This document shows positions 23,340 to 32,510 of a stretch of 64,000 nt of DNA, one piece after another. The stretch is from the NCBI GenBank assembly GCA_017503865.1, contig JAFVSI010000019.1, positions 1-64,000 on the forward strand. Reading direction: 5' to 3'. The translations under genes were made by a program, and so were the position numbers. Every line of letters begins with the position of its first letter. Within the stretch, counting starts at the first letter, position 1. The notes under the pieces were generated by a model that searched no databases, was not told the origin of the DNA, and saw only the letters and a program-made list of their open reading frames with translations. Source of the DNA: Clostridia bacterium. GTDB taxonomy: Bacteria > Bacillota > Clostridia > Oscillospirales > CAG-272.

Positions 23340-25100
23340 TCAATCGTTTGCTACGACGAGGAGCGAGCTATACACGTTTCTCGGTGCACCGTCAGAAGGT
23401 GAGTTCTTTACGTTGTAGTTGTTTCCGTCCTTGATTACCATTGTTGACGAGCCGCCGCCGTCGTGGTTGACAGCCTCAACTGCTCCAAGTGAGATCATAA
23501 AACGTGCACATTGAGCAAGAGGTGCTCCGTTTGAAATCTCGGGTTGTCTTCCGTCGATTACGGCAAGAATAATAGTTCCGTCGCTTTTAATACCCGAAAG
23601 TGTTCTCGGGTGTGCTGTGGTTCCAAAGGAATCATTCATAGCCACATCATACGGCAATCCATCGTAAACGAGTACCTGACGTCCCGAAACGCAGGTTCTT
23701 ATATTGTCAATATCGGCATCTTTACCGTGAAATCCGATTATAGGCTTGCCGTCCTTTGTAAATGCAAAGTAAGGTCTGTTCTCATCTACTCGCTGTAAGA
23801 ATTTTCCCTCTTTAATTGCGAGTCCGCAGGGACCGTAATCTGTGGCGATTCTAAAGAAGTCTCCGTTTACACCTGCCACAACGTTAACATTGTTTTTGAC
23901 GGCTGACTTCATATGACCTACAACGCTTTCGCGTGCCGTTGGATAAGCGGTGTATTCGTCAGCTGCAGTGCCCATATAAATTGAATATTTCGAGGGATCG
24001 ATAAGTAATATGTATGCCTTGTAGGGAAGAGAGTTTTCGTCTGTGTATTTTCTCTCTATGTAAGTAAGACCGTCGCGAAGCTCTTCTACCGTCTCTTCTG
24101 CGAGATTCCACGTGGGAAGTCCCTTATAAAACTTATCGACATTATATGCCCTTATGTCGTATGTGGGCAAAGTTAAGTCAAGCGAAGAGCCGTTTTCACT
24201 TTTTGCAGACTTTGATTTAAACTCGTCTAAAACCGAGTAGAAATATTCTTGTCGAATATAATCAATGCCAATCGTTATGCCTGAGGAATCACTTCTGAAT
24301 CGCATAACTGCACCGTCGGCAAAAGCCTCGTATTTTTCGAGTCCGTCTCTTGAATATGACTTGTAGCAGATAACACCCTTTTCATTTCCTTCAAGCTCGT
24401 CAAAGGTGACGATAGGAATTCGGTGTCCCGTATAGGAAGCAAAAGTATCGAGCAACTTTTCAGCCATACTGAGCTCTGACGTGTTTTTGATGGCAATTTT
24501 AAAGTCCTTGATATCTGTGCCGTCTAAGGTGAGATTTTCGTAAGGATATTTATATTTATAAGTGTAGGACTCGCCAACGTTTGCCCCTGACTCTCCGTCA
24601 AGCACCTTTCCGTCCTCATAAAGCAGAACTTCAGAGCAGAATTTTTCCGCCGCCAAAAGAGTCGCATCGGTCGTTCCACCGCAGATAACAACTACGTTTT
24701 CCGAAACTATTTCGTAGGTATAGTCATAAATTCCAAGCTCTTCGAGTGCTTCCTTTGATGCCTGTCTTTGTGAAGGGCCGAGAAGGATAACGTATTCGTC
24801 ACTCTCGTTTAGATCTCCCGCAACCTCGGTCGAATAGGTAGCTTCTATACCGAGGGACTTGCGAAAGCCCTCCTTTATAAGCATCAGGGCATCGGTTATA
24901 TTGCTTGACGTCTTGTAGAAGGAGCTGCAAACAATAGTGTATTCCTTATCGAGTGCGAGCTTTCTTGAGGAATCGCCCTTTTCATATATTTCAGTCGCTA
25001 CGTCTGTCTCCTTTACAGTCTCGCTCGAACAGCCGAAGATAGAAAAGAGCATGGTAATAGCTATCAAAAGGGAAAGTATGCGTAAAACAGTTGCTTTCAT
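23340..25100 (-). CDS. Lipoprotein with phosphodiester glycosidase (NAGPA) domain
   Basis: 586 residues from the ATG at 25100, with GGGGGTG upstream. A signal peptide ends in the lipobox-like FSIFGC. The N-terminal half (to about 330) is unrecognised. The C-terminal ~230 residues match the phosphodiester glycosidase family: AGVNGDFF, a PRTLSGI segment and NHDGGGSSTM. Members act on sugar-phosphodiester links in exopolysaccharide or wall polymers outside the cell. The gene has its own promoter. Role here is inferred from the family. Confidence 0.85.
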   Translation of the reverse strand: MKATVLRILSLLIAITMLFSIFGCSSETVKETDVATEIYEKGDSSRKLALDKEYTIVCSSFYKTSSNITDALMLIKEGFRKSLGIEATYSTEVAGDLNESDEYVILLGPSQRQASKEALEELGIYDYTYEIVSENVVVICGGTTDATLLAAEKFCSEVLLYEDGKVLDGESGANVGESYTYKYKYPYENLTLDGTDIKDFKIAIKNTSELSMAEKLLDTFASYTGHRIPIVTFDELEGNEKGVICYKSYSRDGLEKYEAFADGAVMRFRSDSSGITIGIDYIRQEYFYSVLDEFKSKSAKSENGSSLDLTLPTYDIRAYNVDKFYKGLPTWNLAEETVEELRDGLTYIERKYTDENSLPYKAYILLIDPSKYSIYMGTAADEYTAYPTARESVVGHMKSAVKNNVNVVAGVNGDFFRIATDYGPCGLAIKEGKFLQRVDENRPYFAFTKDGKPIIGFHGKDADIDNIRTCVSGRQVLVYDGLPYDVAMNDSFGTTAHPRTLSGIKSDGTIILAVIDGRQPEISNGAPLAQCARFMISLGAVEAVNHDGGGSSTMVIKDGNNYNVKNSPSDGAPRNVYSSLLVVAND

Positions 25101-25130
25101 AGTACACCCCCAAAAATTATCTATCATAAA

Positions 25131-25159
25131 ATTATAACACTTTTTGCGAGCTTTTGCAA
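25131..25159 (-). promoter_or_regulatory. Promoter of the NAGPA-domain lipoprotein gene
   Basis: On the minus strand TTGCAA (25159-25154) and TATAAT (25136-25131) are spaced 17 bp. Confidence 0.75.
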
Positions 25160-25222
25160 CAGGTGTAAGTTAAATTGCACAAGAAAAATCAACAAATTTT
25201 TTATATTTCGTAAAAATAAATA

Positions 25223-25251
25223 TTCCATTTATGAAAAAAGTGTGATATAAT
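25223..25251 (+). promoter_or_regulatory. Promoter of typA
   Basis: A strong -10 TATAAT (25246-25251) with a TG-A extension is preceded at 17 bp by the weak -35 TTCCAT (25223-25228). Confidence 0.65.
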
Positions 25252-25296
25252 AATAAGGTTGGATTTTTTAATGCTTATTTTTAAGGAGAAAAAACA

Positions 25297-27138
25297 GTGA
25301 TAAGAGAGGATTTAAGAAACGTTGCTATTATTGCTCACGTTGACCACGGCAAGACAACCCTTGTTGACGAGATGCTAAAGCAGGGCGGTATCTACCGTGA
25401 TAATCAGGAGACCGTTACAAGAGTAATGGACTCGGGAGACATTGAGAAGGAAAGAGGAATTACCATTCTCGCAAAGAACACGGCGGTACACTATAAGGAC
25501 GTTAAGATAAATATTATAGACACCCCCGGTCACGCGGACTTTGGCGGTGAGGTTGAGCGTATTCTTAAGATGGTAAACGGAGTTATTCTCCTTGTAGACG
25601 CGGCTGAGGGCCCTATGCCTCAGACTCGTTTCGTGCTTCAAAGGGCACTTGAGCTTAACCATAGAGTAATTATCGTTATCAATAAGATAGACAAGCCCGA
25701 CGCAAGAATCGGCGAGGTCGAGGACGAAATACTTGAGCTTCTTATCGACCTCAATGCCTCGGACGAGCAGCTCGACAGTCCCATTCTTTACTGCTCGGGA
25801 AGAGCAGGTACTGCTACCGAGGACGCAAGTGTTGAGGGTGAAAACCTTGAACCCTTGTTCGATAAGATTCTCGATTATATTCCCGCACCCGAGGGTGACG
25901 AGGAAGGTGAGCTTCAGCTACTCGTTTCTTCTATCGACTATAACGATTACGTTGGTAGAATCGGAATCGGTAGAATCGAGAGAGGCTCTATAAGAACTAA
26001 TCAGGACGTATATATCTGCAACTATCACAATAAGGACGTAGCACCTAAACGAACAAGAGTTGTGGCTATCTTCCAGATCGACGGACTTAACAGAGTGCAG
26101 GTTGACGGAGCAAAGATGGGTGACATCATTTGCTTCTCGGGTGCCGAGAGCATTACCATCGGTGACACCATCACAAGTCTTGAAAAGCCCGAGCCTCTTG
26201 AATTTGTCAAGGTAAGCGAGCCTACCGTTGAAATGACTATCTCGGTAAACGACGGTCCCTTTGCGGGTAAGGAAGGAAAGTTCGTAACCTCCCGTCAGCT
26301 TCGTGACAGACTCTATAAGGAGCTTCTCCGTGACGTTTCCTTGCGTGTAAGCGACGGTGAGACTACCGATGAATTTAAAGTTGCGGGAAGAGGAGAGATG
26401 CACCTTTCTATACTCATCGAGACGATGCGACGCGAGGGCTATGAGATGCTTTGCTCGAATCCCCGAGTGCTTTTCAAGGAGATTGACGGAGAAAAGTGCG
26501 AGCCTATGGAGCACGTAACACTTGACGTACCTTCCGAGTATGTGGGTGCGGTCGTTGAAAAGCTCGGACAGAGAAAGGGCGACCTTCTCGAGATGAATCC
26601 TGTCGGTGACAGAATGAGAATTGAATACTATATCCCCGCAAGATGCCTCTTCGGCTATCGCTCAGAGTTTTTGACAGCAACTCACGGAGAGGGAATTATG
26701 AATTCTATTTTTGACGGCTATGCTCCCTATCGAGGTGAGATAATTATGAGATTTACAGGCTCTCTCGTAGCATACGAGAACGGCGAGACAACGAGATACG
26801 GACTTTTCAACACACAAGAGAGAGGAAGTATGTTCGTTGGACCTCAGACTCCCGTTTACGAGGGAATGATAGTCGGCGAGTGCCCGAAGAACGAGGATAT
26901 TACCGTCAACCCCTGCAAGAAAAAGCAGCTTACGGCTATCCGCTCTGCAGGTGCTGACGAAAAGCTCTTGCTCACTCCGCCCGTAATTTTCTCGCTCGAA
27001 GAAGCTATCGAGTTTATTACTGACGATGAGCTTATCGAGGTAACACCGAAGTCAATAAGACTCCGTAAGAAGATACTTAACAACGAGCTTCGTATGAAGG
27101 CTACAATGAAGGCAAGAAGAGAAATGGCAAATAAGTAA
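25297..27138 (+). CDS. typA: Ribosome-associated GTPase TypA/BipA
   Basis: 613 residues. This translational GTPase helps 50S ribosome assembly and stress adaptation. The G domain has AHVDHGKTT (13-21), DTPGHADFGGEVER and NKID, followed by domain II, EF-G-like domains III and V, and the TypA-specific C-terminal domain. The start is a GTG at 25297 with AAGGAG upstream. It is monocistronic, with its own promoter and a strong terminator. Confidence 0.96.
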   Translation: MIREDLRNVAIIAHVDHGKTTLVDEMLKQGGIYRDNQETVTRVMDSGDIEKERGITILAKNTAVHYKDVKINIIDTPGHADFGGEVERILKMVNGVILLVDAAEGPMPQTRFVLQRALELNHRVIIVINKIDKPDARIGEVEDEILELLIDLNASDEQLDSPILYCSGRAGTATEDASVEGENLEPLFDKILDYIPAPEGDEEGELQLLVSSIDYNDYVGRIGIGRIERGSIRTNQDVYICNYHNKDVAPKRTRVVAIFQIDGLNRVQVDGAKMGDIICFSGAESITIGDTITSLEKPEPLEFVKVSEPTVEMTISVNDGPFAGKEGKFVTSRQLRDRLYKELLRDVSLRVSDGETTDEFKVAGRGEMHLSILIETMRREGYEMLCSNPRVLFKEIDGEKCEPMEHVTLDVPSEYVGAVVEKLGQRKGDLLEMNPVGDRMRIEYYIPARCLFGYRSEFLTATHGEGIMNSIFDGYAPYRGEIIMRFTGSLVAYENGETTRYGLFNTQERGSMFVGPQTPVYEGMIVGECPKNEDITVNPCKKKQLTAIRSAGADEKLLLTPPVIFSLEEAIEFITDDELIEVTPKSIRLRKKILNNELRMKATMKARREMANK

Positions 27139-27143
27139 AACAA

Positions 27144-27170
27144 AAGGCGTTGCATATTGTGCAACGCCTT
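27144..27170. terminator. Bidirectional terminator between typA and the SLOG gene
   Basis: AAGGCGTTGCA (27144-27154) pairs with TGCAACGCCTT (27160-27170) across 5 nt, with A- and T-rich flanks. Confidence 0.88.
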
Positions 27171-27174
27171 AATT

Positions 27175-27681
27175 TTATAAATGTAATTCGTTTAATAATA
27201 TATAATTAATGGGTTTGTTTTTGGAGCGTGCATATTTTATAGTGTCCCATGTTCCACCCGATTGTTTTCCGTTCCATATAGCAAGGACAAGATCAGATTT
27301 ATCGACCATATAACGATTTCTCTTTTGCATACATCCCTTAAAATAATATGGAGATACAACTGTTGTTATATTGCATTTTTCAAGAACATAATCTCTCTGC
27401 TCTATATATTCGGTTGTTTTTTTTGTTTTTGTTACCGGGTATGGCAATGCAGCCTCAAGTTTTATATATTCATAAGAATCCTTATGATAAAGTATGCTTT
27501 GGGCAAAATCAAAATCAGCACCATCAGCCATTCCCGTAATAAAGTGATCATATCCTTCATAGATAAATTTCTCTGTAATATTATAAAGATCATTTATATA
27601 TATATCAAATTCTATATCACCACAAAATCCTCTTTTAAAGGGGAATCCATCAGGACGGTGTCCTGTAACGCAACAAATCAT
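27175..27681 (-). CDS. SLOG-domain protein (YpsA/DUF1273-like)
   Basis: 168 residues from the ATG at 27681, with GAGAGG upstream; a frame from 27696 includes the ribosome site. It begins CCVTGHRPDGFPF and has GMADGADFDFAQ, VSPYYFKGCMQKRNRYM and AIWNGKQSGGT, the nucleotide/ligand-binding pattern of SLOG (DprA/LOG-like) proteins such as YpsA. SLOG domains are thought to bind nucleotide-derived signals and often appear in phage defence or stress systems. It is divergent from an XRE regulator. Function unknown. Confidence 0.8.
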   Translation of the reverse strand: MICCVTGHRPDGFPFKRGFCGDIEFDIYINDLYNITEKFIYEGYDHFITGMADGADFDFAQSILYHKDSYEYIKLEAALPYPVTKTKKTTEYIEQRDYVLEKCNITTVVSPYYFKGCMQKRNRYMVDKSDLVLAIWNGKQSGGTWDTIKYARSKNKPINYILLNELHL

Positions 27682-27701
27682 AAAAGCACCTCTCATAAAT
27701 A

Positions 27702-27771
27702 GACCAGTATAGCGGACAATATTTTATGTAATTATATCATAAAATAAAATCGATTGCAACTAATATTGGTC
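27702..27771. promoter_or_regulatory. SLOG promoter and nested inverted repeats between SLOG and XRE genes
   Basis: On the minus strand TTGCAA (27759-27754) and TATAAT (27736-27731) form a 17-bp-spaced promoter for the SLOG gene. A perfect inverted repeat ATTTTATG/CATAAAAT (27721-27728, 27738-27745) covers its -10. An outer near-perfect pair, GACCAGTAT (27702-27710) and ATATTGGTC (27763-27771), flanks the region. Both repeats are candidate operators for the adjacent XRE protein (inference). Confidence 0.6.
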
Positions 27772-27796
27772 AAAAAATGTTTATGAGGTGGATTTA

Positions 27797-28051
27797 ATGG
27801 AACAAAAGTTGCGTAGAGATAGATGTATAGGTGATAATCTTCGAAGGCTGAGAGATGAATATGGAATATCTCAAGAAAAACTTTGCGTTGAATTGCAACG
27901 CAGAGGATGCGACATAGCAAGAAGCTGTTACGCTAAGTATGAAGCGGGTGAACTTAATGTGCGTATTAGTGTTTTGATTGAACTAAAAAAGATATATAAT
28001 TGTACATTTGAAGATTTCTTTGACGGTCTTGATGTGAAAAGCGAATATTAA
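27797..28051 (+). CDS. XRE-family helix-turn-helix regulator
   Basis: 84 residues from the ATG at 27797, with GAGGTGG upstream; a GTG at 27788 lies within the ribosome site. The Cro/CI-type HTH spans about 10-70 (LRRLRDEYGISQEKLCVEL, then SCYAKYEAGEL). There is no ligand-binding domain. It is divergent from the SLOG gene and the shared intergenic region has nested inverted repeats, so it likely represses one or both genes. Similar small XRE proteins occur in phage-derived and defence loci. Confidence 0.85.
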   Translation: MEQKLRRDRCIGDNLRRLRDEYGISQEKLCVELQRRGCDIARSCYAKYEAGELNVRISVLIELKKIYNCTFEDFFDGLDVKSEY

Positions 28052-28073
28052 TTTTGAAATTGTTTATAAAACA

Positions 28074-28108
28074 AAACCACCATAGATTTTTGAAATCTAT
28101 GGTGGTTT
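28074..28108. terminator. Bidirectional terminator between the XRE gene and pckG
   Basis: A 16-bp perfect stem (AAACCACCATAGATTT with its complement) closes a 3-nt loop and is followed by AATTATTT. It lies between convergent genes. Confidence 0.88.
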
Positions 28109-28121
28109 AATTATTTAAGCC

Positions 28122-29909
28122 TTACGCCTTAAGTCTTGCCTCAAGAGCAGCGAGCTCATCGTAGAGAGTAGCGGGAACTCTGTCGCCAACCTGTGCGTAG
28201 AATTCCTTGATATTCTGAACGTCCTCGAGCCAAGAAGCCTTATCAACTGTGAGGAGTTCCTTGATGGTGTCAAGAGTAACGTCCTTAAGTCCCTCAACAT
28301 TGATGTCCTCAGCCTTAGGAACGTAACCGATAGCGGTCATATCAGCGTCAACCTTGCCCTCGCAACGGTCTAGAATCCACATAAGAACTCTCATATTGTC
28401 GCCAAATCCGGGCCAAATGAAGTTGCCGTCAGCATCGGTTCTGAACCAGTTAACGTGGAAGATCTTAGGAGCATTGGGAATAAGTGTACCCATCTTGAGC
28501 CAGTGTGCCCAGTAGTCGCCCATATCGTAACCAACGAAAGGTCTCATAGCCATAGGATCGCGACGAACTACGCCGACAGCACCTGCTGCTGCTGCAGTTG
28601 TCTCGGAAGCCATGATAGAACCAACGAAGGTACCGTTCTGCCAGCTTGTTGACTGGTAAACGAGGGGAGCAGTCTTTGCACGGCGTCCACCGAATACGAT
28701 AGCGGAAATAGGAACACCTGCGGGATTGTTGAATTCCTTAGAAATGCAAGGACAGTTTGTAGCCATTGCAGTAAAGCGGCTGTTAGGATGAGCACCGCAA
28801 GTGGACTTATCCTTCTTATCGAACTTGGTGCAGTCCCAAGGATTGCCCTTCCAGTCGATAGCGTCGCCGGGCTGAGGAGGATTGTTGTCAAGTCCTTCCC
28901 ACCAAACTGTGTTGTTCTTTGTATCGTGAACAACGTTTGTGAAGATAGTGTCTCTCTTTGTTGTGTAAAGTGCGTTGGGGTTAGACTTCTCATTAGTACC
29001 GGGAGCAACACCGAAGAATCCGTTTTCGGGGTTAACAGCCCAAAGTCTGCCGTCCTCACCAACACGGAGCCAAGCAATATCGTCACCTACGCACCAAACC
29101 TTATAGCCCTTCTTTGAGTAGAACTCGGGAGGAATAAGCATTGCAAGGTTGGTCTTTCCGCAAGCAGAGGGGAATGCAGCACAAACGTACTTTGTCTCAC
29201 CGTCGGGGTACTCAACACCGAGAATGAGCATGTGCTCTGCCATCCAGCCCTCTTTTCTACCGAGGTAGGAAGCTATACGGAGAGCGAAGCACTTTTTACC
29301 GAGAAGAACGTTTCCGCCGTAACCGGAGTTAACAGACCAGATGGTGTTATCCTCAGGGAAGTGAACGATATAACGGTTTTCCTCGTCGATGTCAGCTCTT
29401 GCGTGAAGTCCTTTGATAAAGTCACCGCTCTTGCCGAGAGCCTCGAGAACGTTAGTTCCAACACGAGTCATAATAAGCATATTGAGAACAACGTAGATAG
29501 AGTCGGTAAGCTCGATACCGTACTTAGCGAAGGGAGAGCCCACGATACTCATCGAGTAGGGGATAACGTACATTGTTCTGCCCTTCATAGATCCCTTGTA
29601 GAGCTTAGAGAGCTTTGCGTAGCACTCAGCGGGATCCATCCAGTTGTTGATGTTACCTGCATCTTCCTTCTTGGAAGTACAAATAAATGTTCTGCCCTCA
29701 ACACGAGCAACGTCGTTTACTGCTGTTCTGTGAAGGTAGCAGTTGGGAAGAAGCTCTTCGTTGAGCTTGATCATCTCGCCTGTGGAGCAAGCCTCTGCAC
29801 GGAGAGCCTCAGCCTGAGCCTCAGAGCCGTCGATCCAAACGATCTTGTCAGGCTGTGTCATAGCAGCCATCTCTTTGATCCAAGAGAGAACGTACTTGTT
29901 CTTTGTCAT
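28122..29909 (-). CDS. pckG: Phosphoenolpyruvate carboxykinase (GTP-type)
   Basis: 595 residues. It interconverts oxaloacetate plus GTP with phosphoenolpyruvate, CO2 and GDP. The kinase-1a motif FPSACGKTNLAM is the GTP-type form, and the length fits this class rather than the ~530-residue ATP type. VGDDIAWL and the NAPKIFHVNWFR region are also typical. It is monocistronic with its own promoter and a shared terminator. With ppdK in the same window it can link oxaloacetate, PEP and pyruvate, as described in anaerobic Clostridia that use this route. Confidence 0.95.
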   Translation of the reverse strand: MTKNKYVLSWIKEMAAMTQPDKIVWIDGSEAQAEALRAEACSTGEMIKLNEELLPNCYLHRTAVNDVARVEGRTFICTSKKEDAGNINNWMDPAECYAKLSKLYKGSMKGRTMYVIPYSMSIVGSPFAKYGIELTDSIYVVLNMLIMTRVGTNVLEALGKSGDFIKGLHARADIDEENRYIVHFPEDNTIWSVNSGYGGNVLLGKKCFALRIASYLGRKEGWMAEHMLILGVEYPDGETKYVCAAFPSACGKTNLAMLIPPEFYSKKGYKVWCVGDDIAWLRVGEDGRLWAVNPENGFFGVAPGTNEKSNPNALYTTKRDTIFTNVVHDTKNNTVWWEGLDNNPPQPGDAIDWKGNPWDCTKFDKKDKSTCGAHPNSRFTAMATNCPCISKEFNNPAGVPISAIVFGGRRAKTAPLVYQSTSWQNGTFVGSIMASETTAAAAGAVGVVRRDPMAMRPFVGYDMGDYWAHWLKMGTLIPNAPKIFHVNWFRTDADGNFIWPGFGDNMRVLMWILDRCEGKVDADMTAIGYVPKAEDINVEGLKDVTLDTIKELLTVDKASWLEDVQNIKEFYAQVGDRVPATLYDELAALEARLKA

Positions 29910-29980
29910 AATTTTTCTCCTTGTTTAATGTATATATTTTTTTAATTTAATTTCATTAAATCCCTCGTAACCCAATGTAC

Positions 29981-30009
29981 ATTATACCCTATAATGTTAA
30001 TATTTTCAA
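29981..30009 (-). promoter_or_regulatory. Promoter of pckG
   Basis: On the minus strand TTGAAA (30009-30004) and TATAAT (29986-29981) are spaced 17 bp. A cre-like word TGCAAACGTTACAA lies just upstream (30019-30032), fitting the CcpA consensus except at two positions. Confidence 0.72.
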
Positions 30010-30084
30010 GCAAGGGTTTGCAAACGTTACAATTTGTTCACATATTTTGAAAAAAATAATGATATTATCAAAAGGAACAAAGGA

Positions 30085-30159
30085 ATGCTAACGAAAGGGA
30101 CTGGCAGCTCGTTTTTTCTTTTGAGATCGTCTATGCCTGTTGATCGATGGAAAAAGTAA
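30085..30159 (+). CDS. Possible 24-aa leader ORF overlapping the ABC permease start
   Basis: An ATG at 30085 has an AAAGGA site 8 nt upstream and runs 24 codons (MLTKGTGSSFFLL, then RSSMPVDRWKK) to a TAA at 30157-30159. It is out of frame with, and overlaps by 13 bp, the permease gene whose ATG (30147) has no visible ribosome site and an in-frame TGA just before it. This suggests translational coupling. A random short ORF cannot be excluded. Confidence 0.35.
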   Translation: MLTKGTGSSFFLLRSSMPVDRWKK

Positions 30160-32507
30160 TAAAATATATATTTCGCAACCTAAAATATGCGGGTAAGAAC
30201 GTGTTTTCAAAGCTTCGTGAATACCTGCCGTTTTTCGTTGCTTTTTTTGTTATCCAGTCGGTCTTTTTGACTGCCTTTGTGACTACCGCCACAAACTATC
30301 AGCATAGGTACGAGGAGATAACCGAGAGGTATGACTACGATATACTTATAAGCGACCTCGACTATAACGATTATATAGTAATAGACGAGAAGCTTTACAT
30401 TATGTCCTATATGAAAAATAGGACGTTCGAGAGCTACCGAGTTTCTAAGGTGACCGATGCTATGGGCGAAAAATGGCAGATATACGTCCTTATGCGTGAC
30501 GGTCATACAAACGCAGAATTCCTCAATTATTATATATACGCCAACGAAAATCTTTACGATACCTCGGGTATAGAGATAAGCTATACACCGCTTAACGAAT
30601 ACAGAAACGATGCGGCAGCACACTCGAGGACGCCGTCTATCCTTTTGCTCATAGCACTGACCTTGATATCTGCACTTTCGGTGCTAACTCTTTATAACGT
30701 TCAGGTCAATCACGACCGCTTCAGGTACGGAATTTATATGACGTACGGAGCGGGCTTTAAGCGGCTTATATCGACCTCGGTGTTCGAGATGATGATAGTC
30801 GCAGTCGTGTCGCTCATTCCCTCGGGAGCTTTTGTTTACGGTATATCGAGGCTATTTTACGGAAGATACGGAATTGACGTAGTCATCGAGTCCTCGGCGG
30901 CATTCAAGGTCATTCTTGCCAGTCTTTTGGTGGCAACGGTAGGAGTATATCTTCCTATGAAGATGCTCTCGAGAAAAACACCTATGTCGCTCATTATTGC
31001 CGAGGATAATTCAAATCTTATCTCGTCACCGAGGTCGACGAGATTTGTCACAGGCAGCAAATTCCTCAAAATTTACGAGGCACTCGGTGTATGGCGTTTC
31101 AGAAAATACTATCTTAAGCTTTTGCTTTCTGCCGTAGCCTTTTCGGCAATCTTCGTTTGCGGAATTTATCTTACATATATGAACGAAAATACGTCGGGGC
31201 AAAGTATAGAGCAGCTTCGCTTTGAGGCGAAAAAGGAAGAGGAGGCTATTGCGTCGAGTGACAAATATTACGAAAGTCATATAACCGACCTTGATTTCTT
31301 TTACGGCAGCTTTGGGGAGATGGAAGGCGTCGCGTACGTTGATTACAGTGCGAACGAATATGCTGCCGAGGCAGGAGGAATTATCCTTCTTACAGATAAA
31401 ATGTCAAACCGTGCTATAGGCGATATGACAAGCACGAGAAATATAATAAATCCCTATGAGAGCACCACAGGGGCACTCAAAAAATACTATGACGAGGGCT
31501 ATTCAAGAGCAACTTATATGTATAAGTACAGTGCTTACGATAAGAATATGCTCACAAATCTTGCACAGAATTATGAGATAGAGGGCGACGTTTTCTCGGT
31601 GCTCGAGGATTCAAGCAAGGTCATAGTCAGCGAGAGCGTGATGAACTCCCGTAAATACAGCTTCGATGTTGGTGACAAAATAGTTCTTTGCCGCTTCCGC
31701 GAGGCTCTTCCCGAGACTGTTATTGAAATTCCCGATCCCTTTGACACGGTGAGCATCGTTCGGGCGTTGCTCGAAAACAACGATTATGAATTTACCGAAT
31801 ATACGGTGGGTGCTGTCATCAAGGATATGCCCGAGACAGAGGGCTATTTTACGGTAGGACTTTCCTACGACACGTATTCTGATGTTATAGGGCAGAGGCC
31901 CGTACCGCTTTGTGCCTCTGTATATCTTGAACCCGACGTCACCGAAAAGGAATATGAGGACGTAGCTCTTAAGGCAAAGCAGATAATAAATTATTACGGC
32001 TACGATTTCTCTCTTACCGATACTTACGGCTATCTATACAGAACACTCGAGAGGGAAGAATGCTCCTTCGAGTTTGGAGTAACGCTCTCTGCACTTGTTC
32101 TTATGCTTTCACCTCTTGTGTGGTTTTATTCGCAGTCGCTCTTCTATAAGAAGAGGTCTAAGGAGATGTACGTGCTTTCGGCATACGGAGCTACGCACAA
32201 GGTGCTTCGCAAGATACATATGGCTTCGGGATATATTTTGTCAGCTATCGCATTCGTCTTTACGGCAATACTTGGCGTAATAGCAAGCTTCCTTGTATTT
32301 AAGCTTATGAACGAGTGGTTGCCTATGATAGGCTTTGGCATTGGCACAAGCTATAGCTTCTATATCTCTCCCGTAGCACTTGCCGTTTGCCTATTGCTTT
32401 CGGCATTTTGCGGATTCCTCTCCTCATATCTGCCGTACAAAAAGATGATGAGGGGACAATCGGGTAAGAGTAAAAAACAGCAAAAGAAAGAAAGGGAGGA
32501 GACCTGA
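30147..32507 (+). CDS. FtsX-like ABC transporter permease
   Basis: 786 residues. One membrane helix near 25-47 is followed by an extracytoplasmic domain to about 165, helices to about 275, one near 325-345, a large extracytoplasmic domain (about 350-640) and three C-terminal helices. This is the duplicated FtsX/LolC-type layout used by export or peptide-sensing ABC systems such as MacB or Bce. The C-terminus is strongly basic. The ATP-binding partner follows after 3 bp. No two-component system is adjacent, unlike most Bce loci. Substrate unknown. Confidence 0.85.
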   Translation: MEKVIKYIFRNLKYAGKNVFSKLREYLPFFVAFFVIQSVFLTAFVTTATNYQHRYEEITERYDYDILISDLDYNDYIVIDEKLYIMSYMKNRTFESYRVSKVTDAMGEKWQIYVLMRDGHTNAEFLNYYIYANENLYDTSGIEISYTPLNEYRNDAAAHSRTPSILLLIALTLISALSVLTLYNVQVNHDRFRYGIYMTYGAGFKRLISTSVFEMMIVAVVSLIPSGAFVYGISRLFYGRYGIDVVIESSAAFKVILASLLVATVGVYLPMKMLSRKTPMSLIIAEDNSNLISSPRSTRFVTGSKFLKIYEALGVWRFRKYYLKLLLSAVAFSAIFVCGIYLTYMNENTSGQSIEQLRFEAKKEEEAIASSDKYYESHITDLDFFYGSFGEMEGVAYVDYSANEYAAEAGGIILLTDKMSNRAIGDMTSTRNIINPYESTTGALKKYYDEGYSRATYMYKYSAYDKNMLTNLAQNYEIEGDVFSVLEDSSKVIVSESVMNSRKYSFDVGDKIVLCRFREALPETVIEIPDPFDTVSIVRALLENNDYEFTEYTVGAVIKDMPETEGYFTVGLSYDTYSDVIGQRPVPLCASVYLEPDVTEKEYEDVALKAKQIINYYGYDFSLTDTYGYLYRTLEREECSFEFGVTLSALVLMLSPLVWFYSQSLFYKKRSKEMYVLSAYGATHKVLRKIHMASGYILSAIAFVFTAILGVIASFLVFKLMNEWLPMIGFGIGTSYSFYISPVALAVCLLLSAFCGFLSSYLPYKKMMRGQSGKSKKQQKKEREET

Positions 32508-32510
32508 TAA

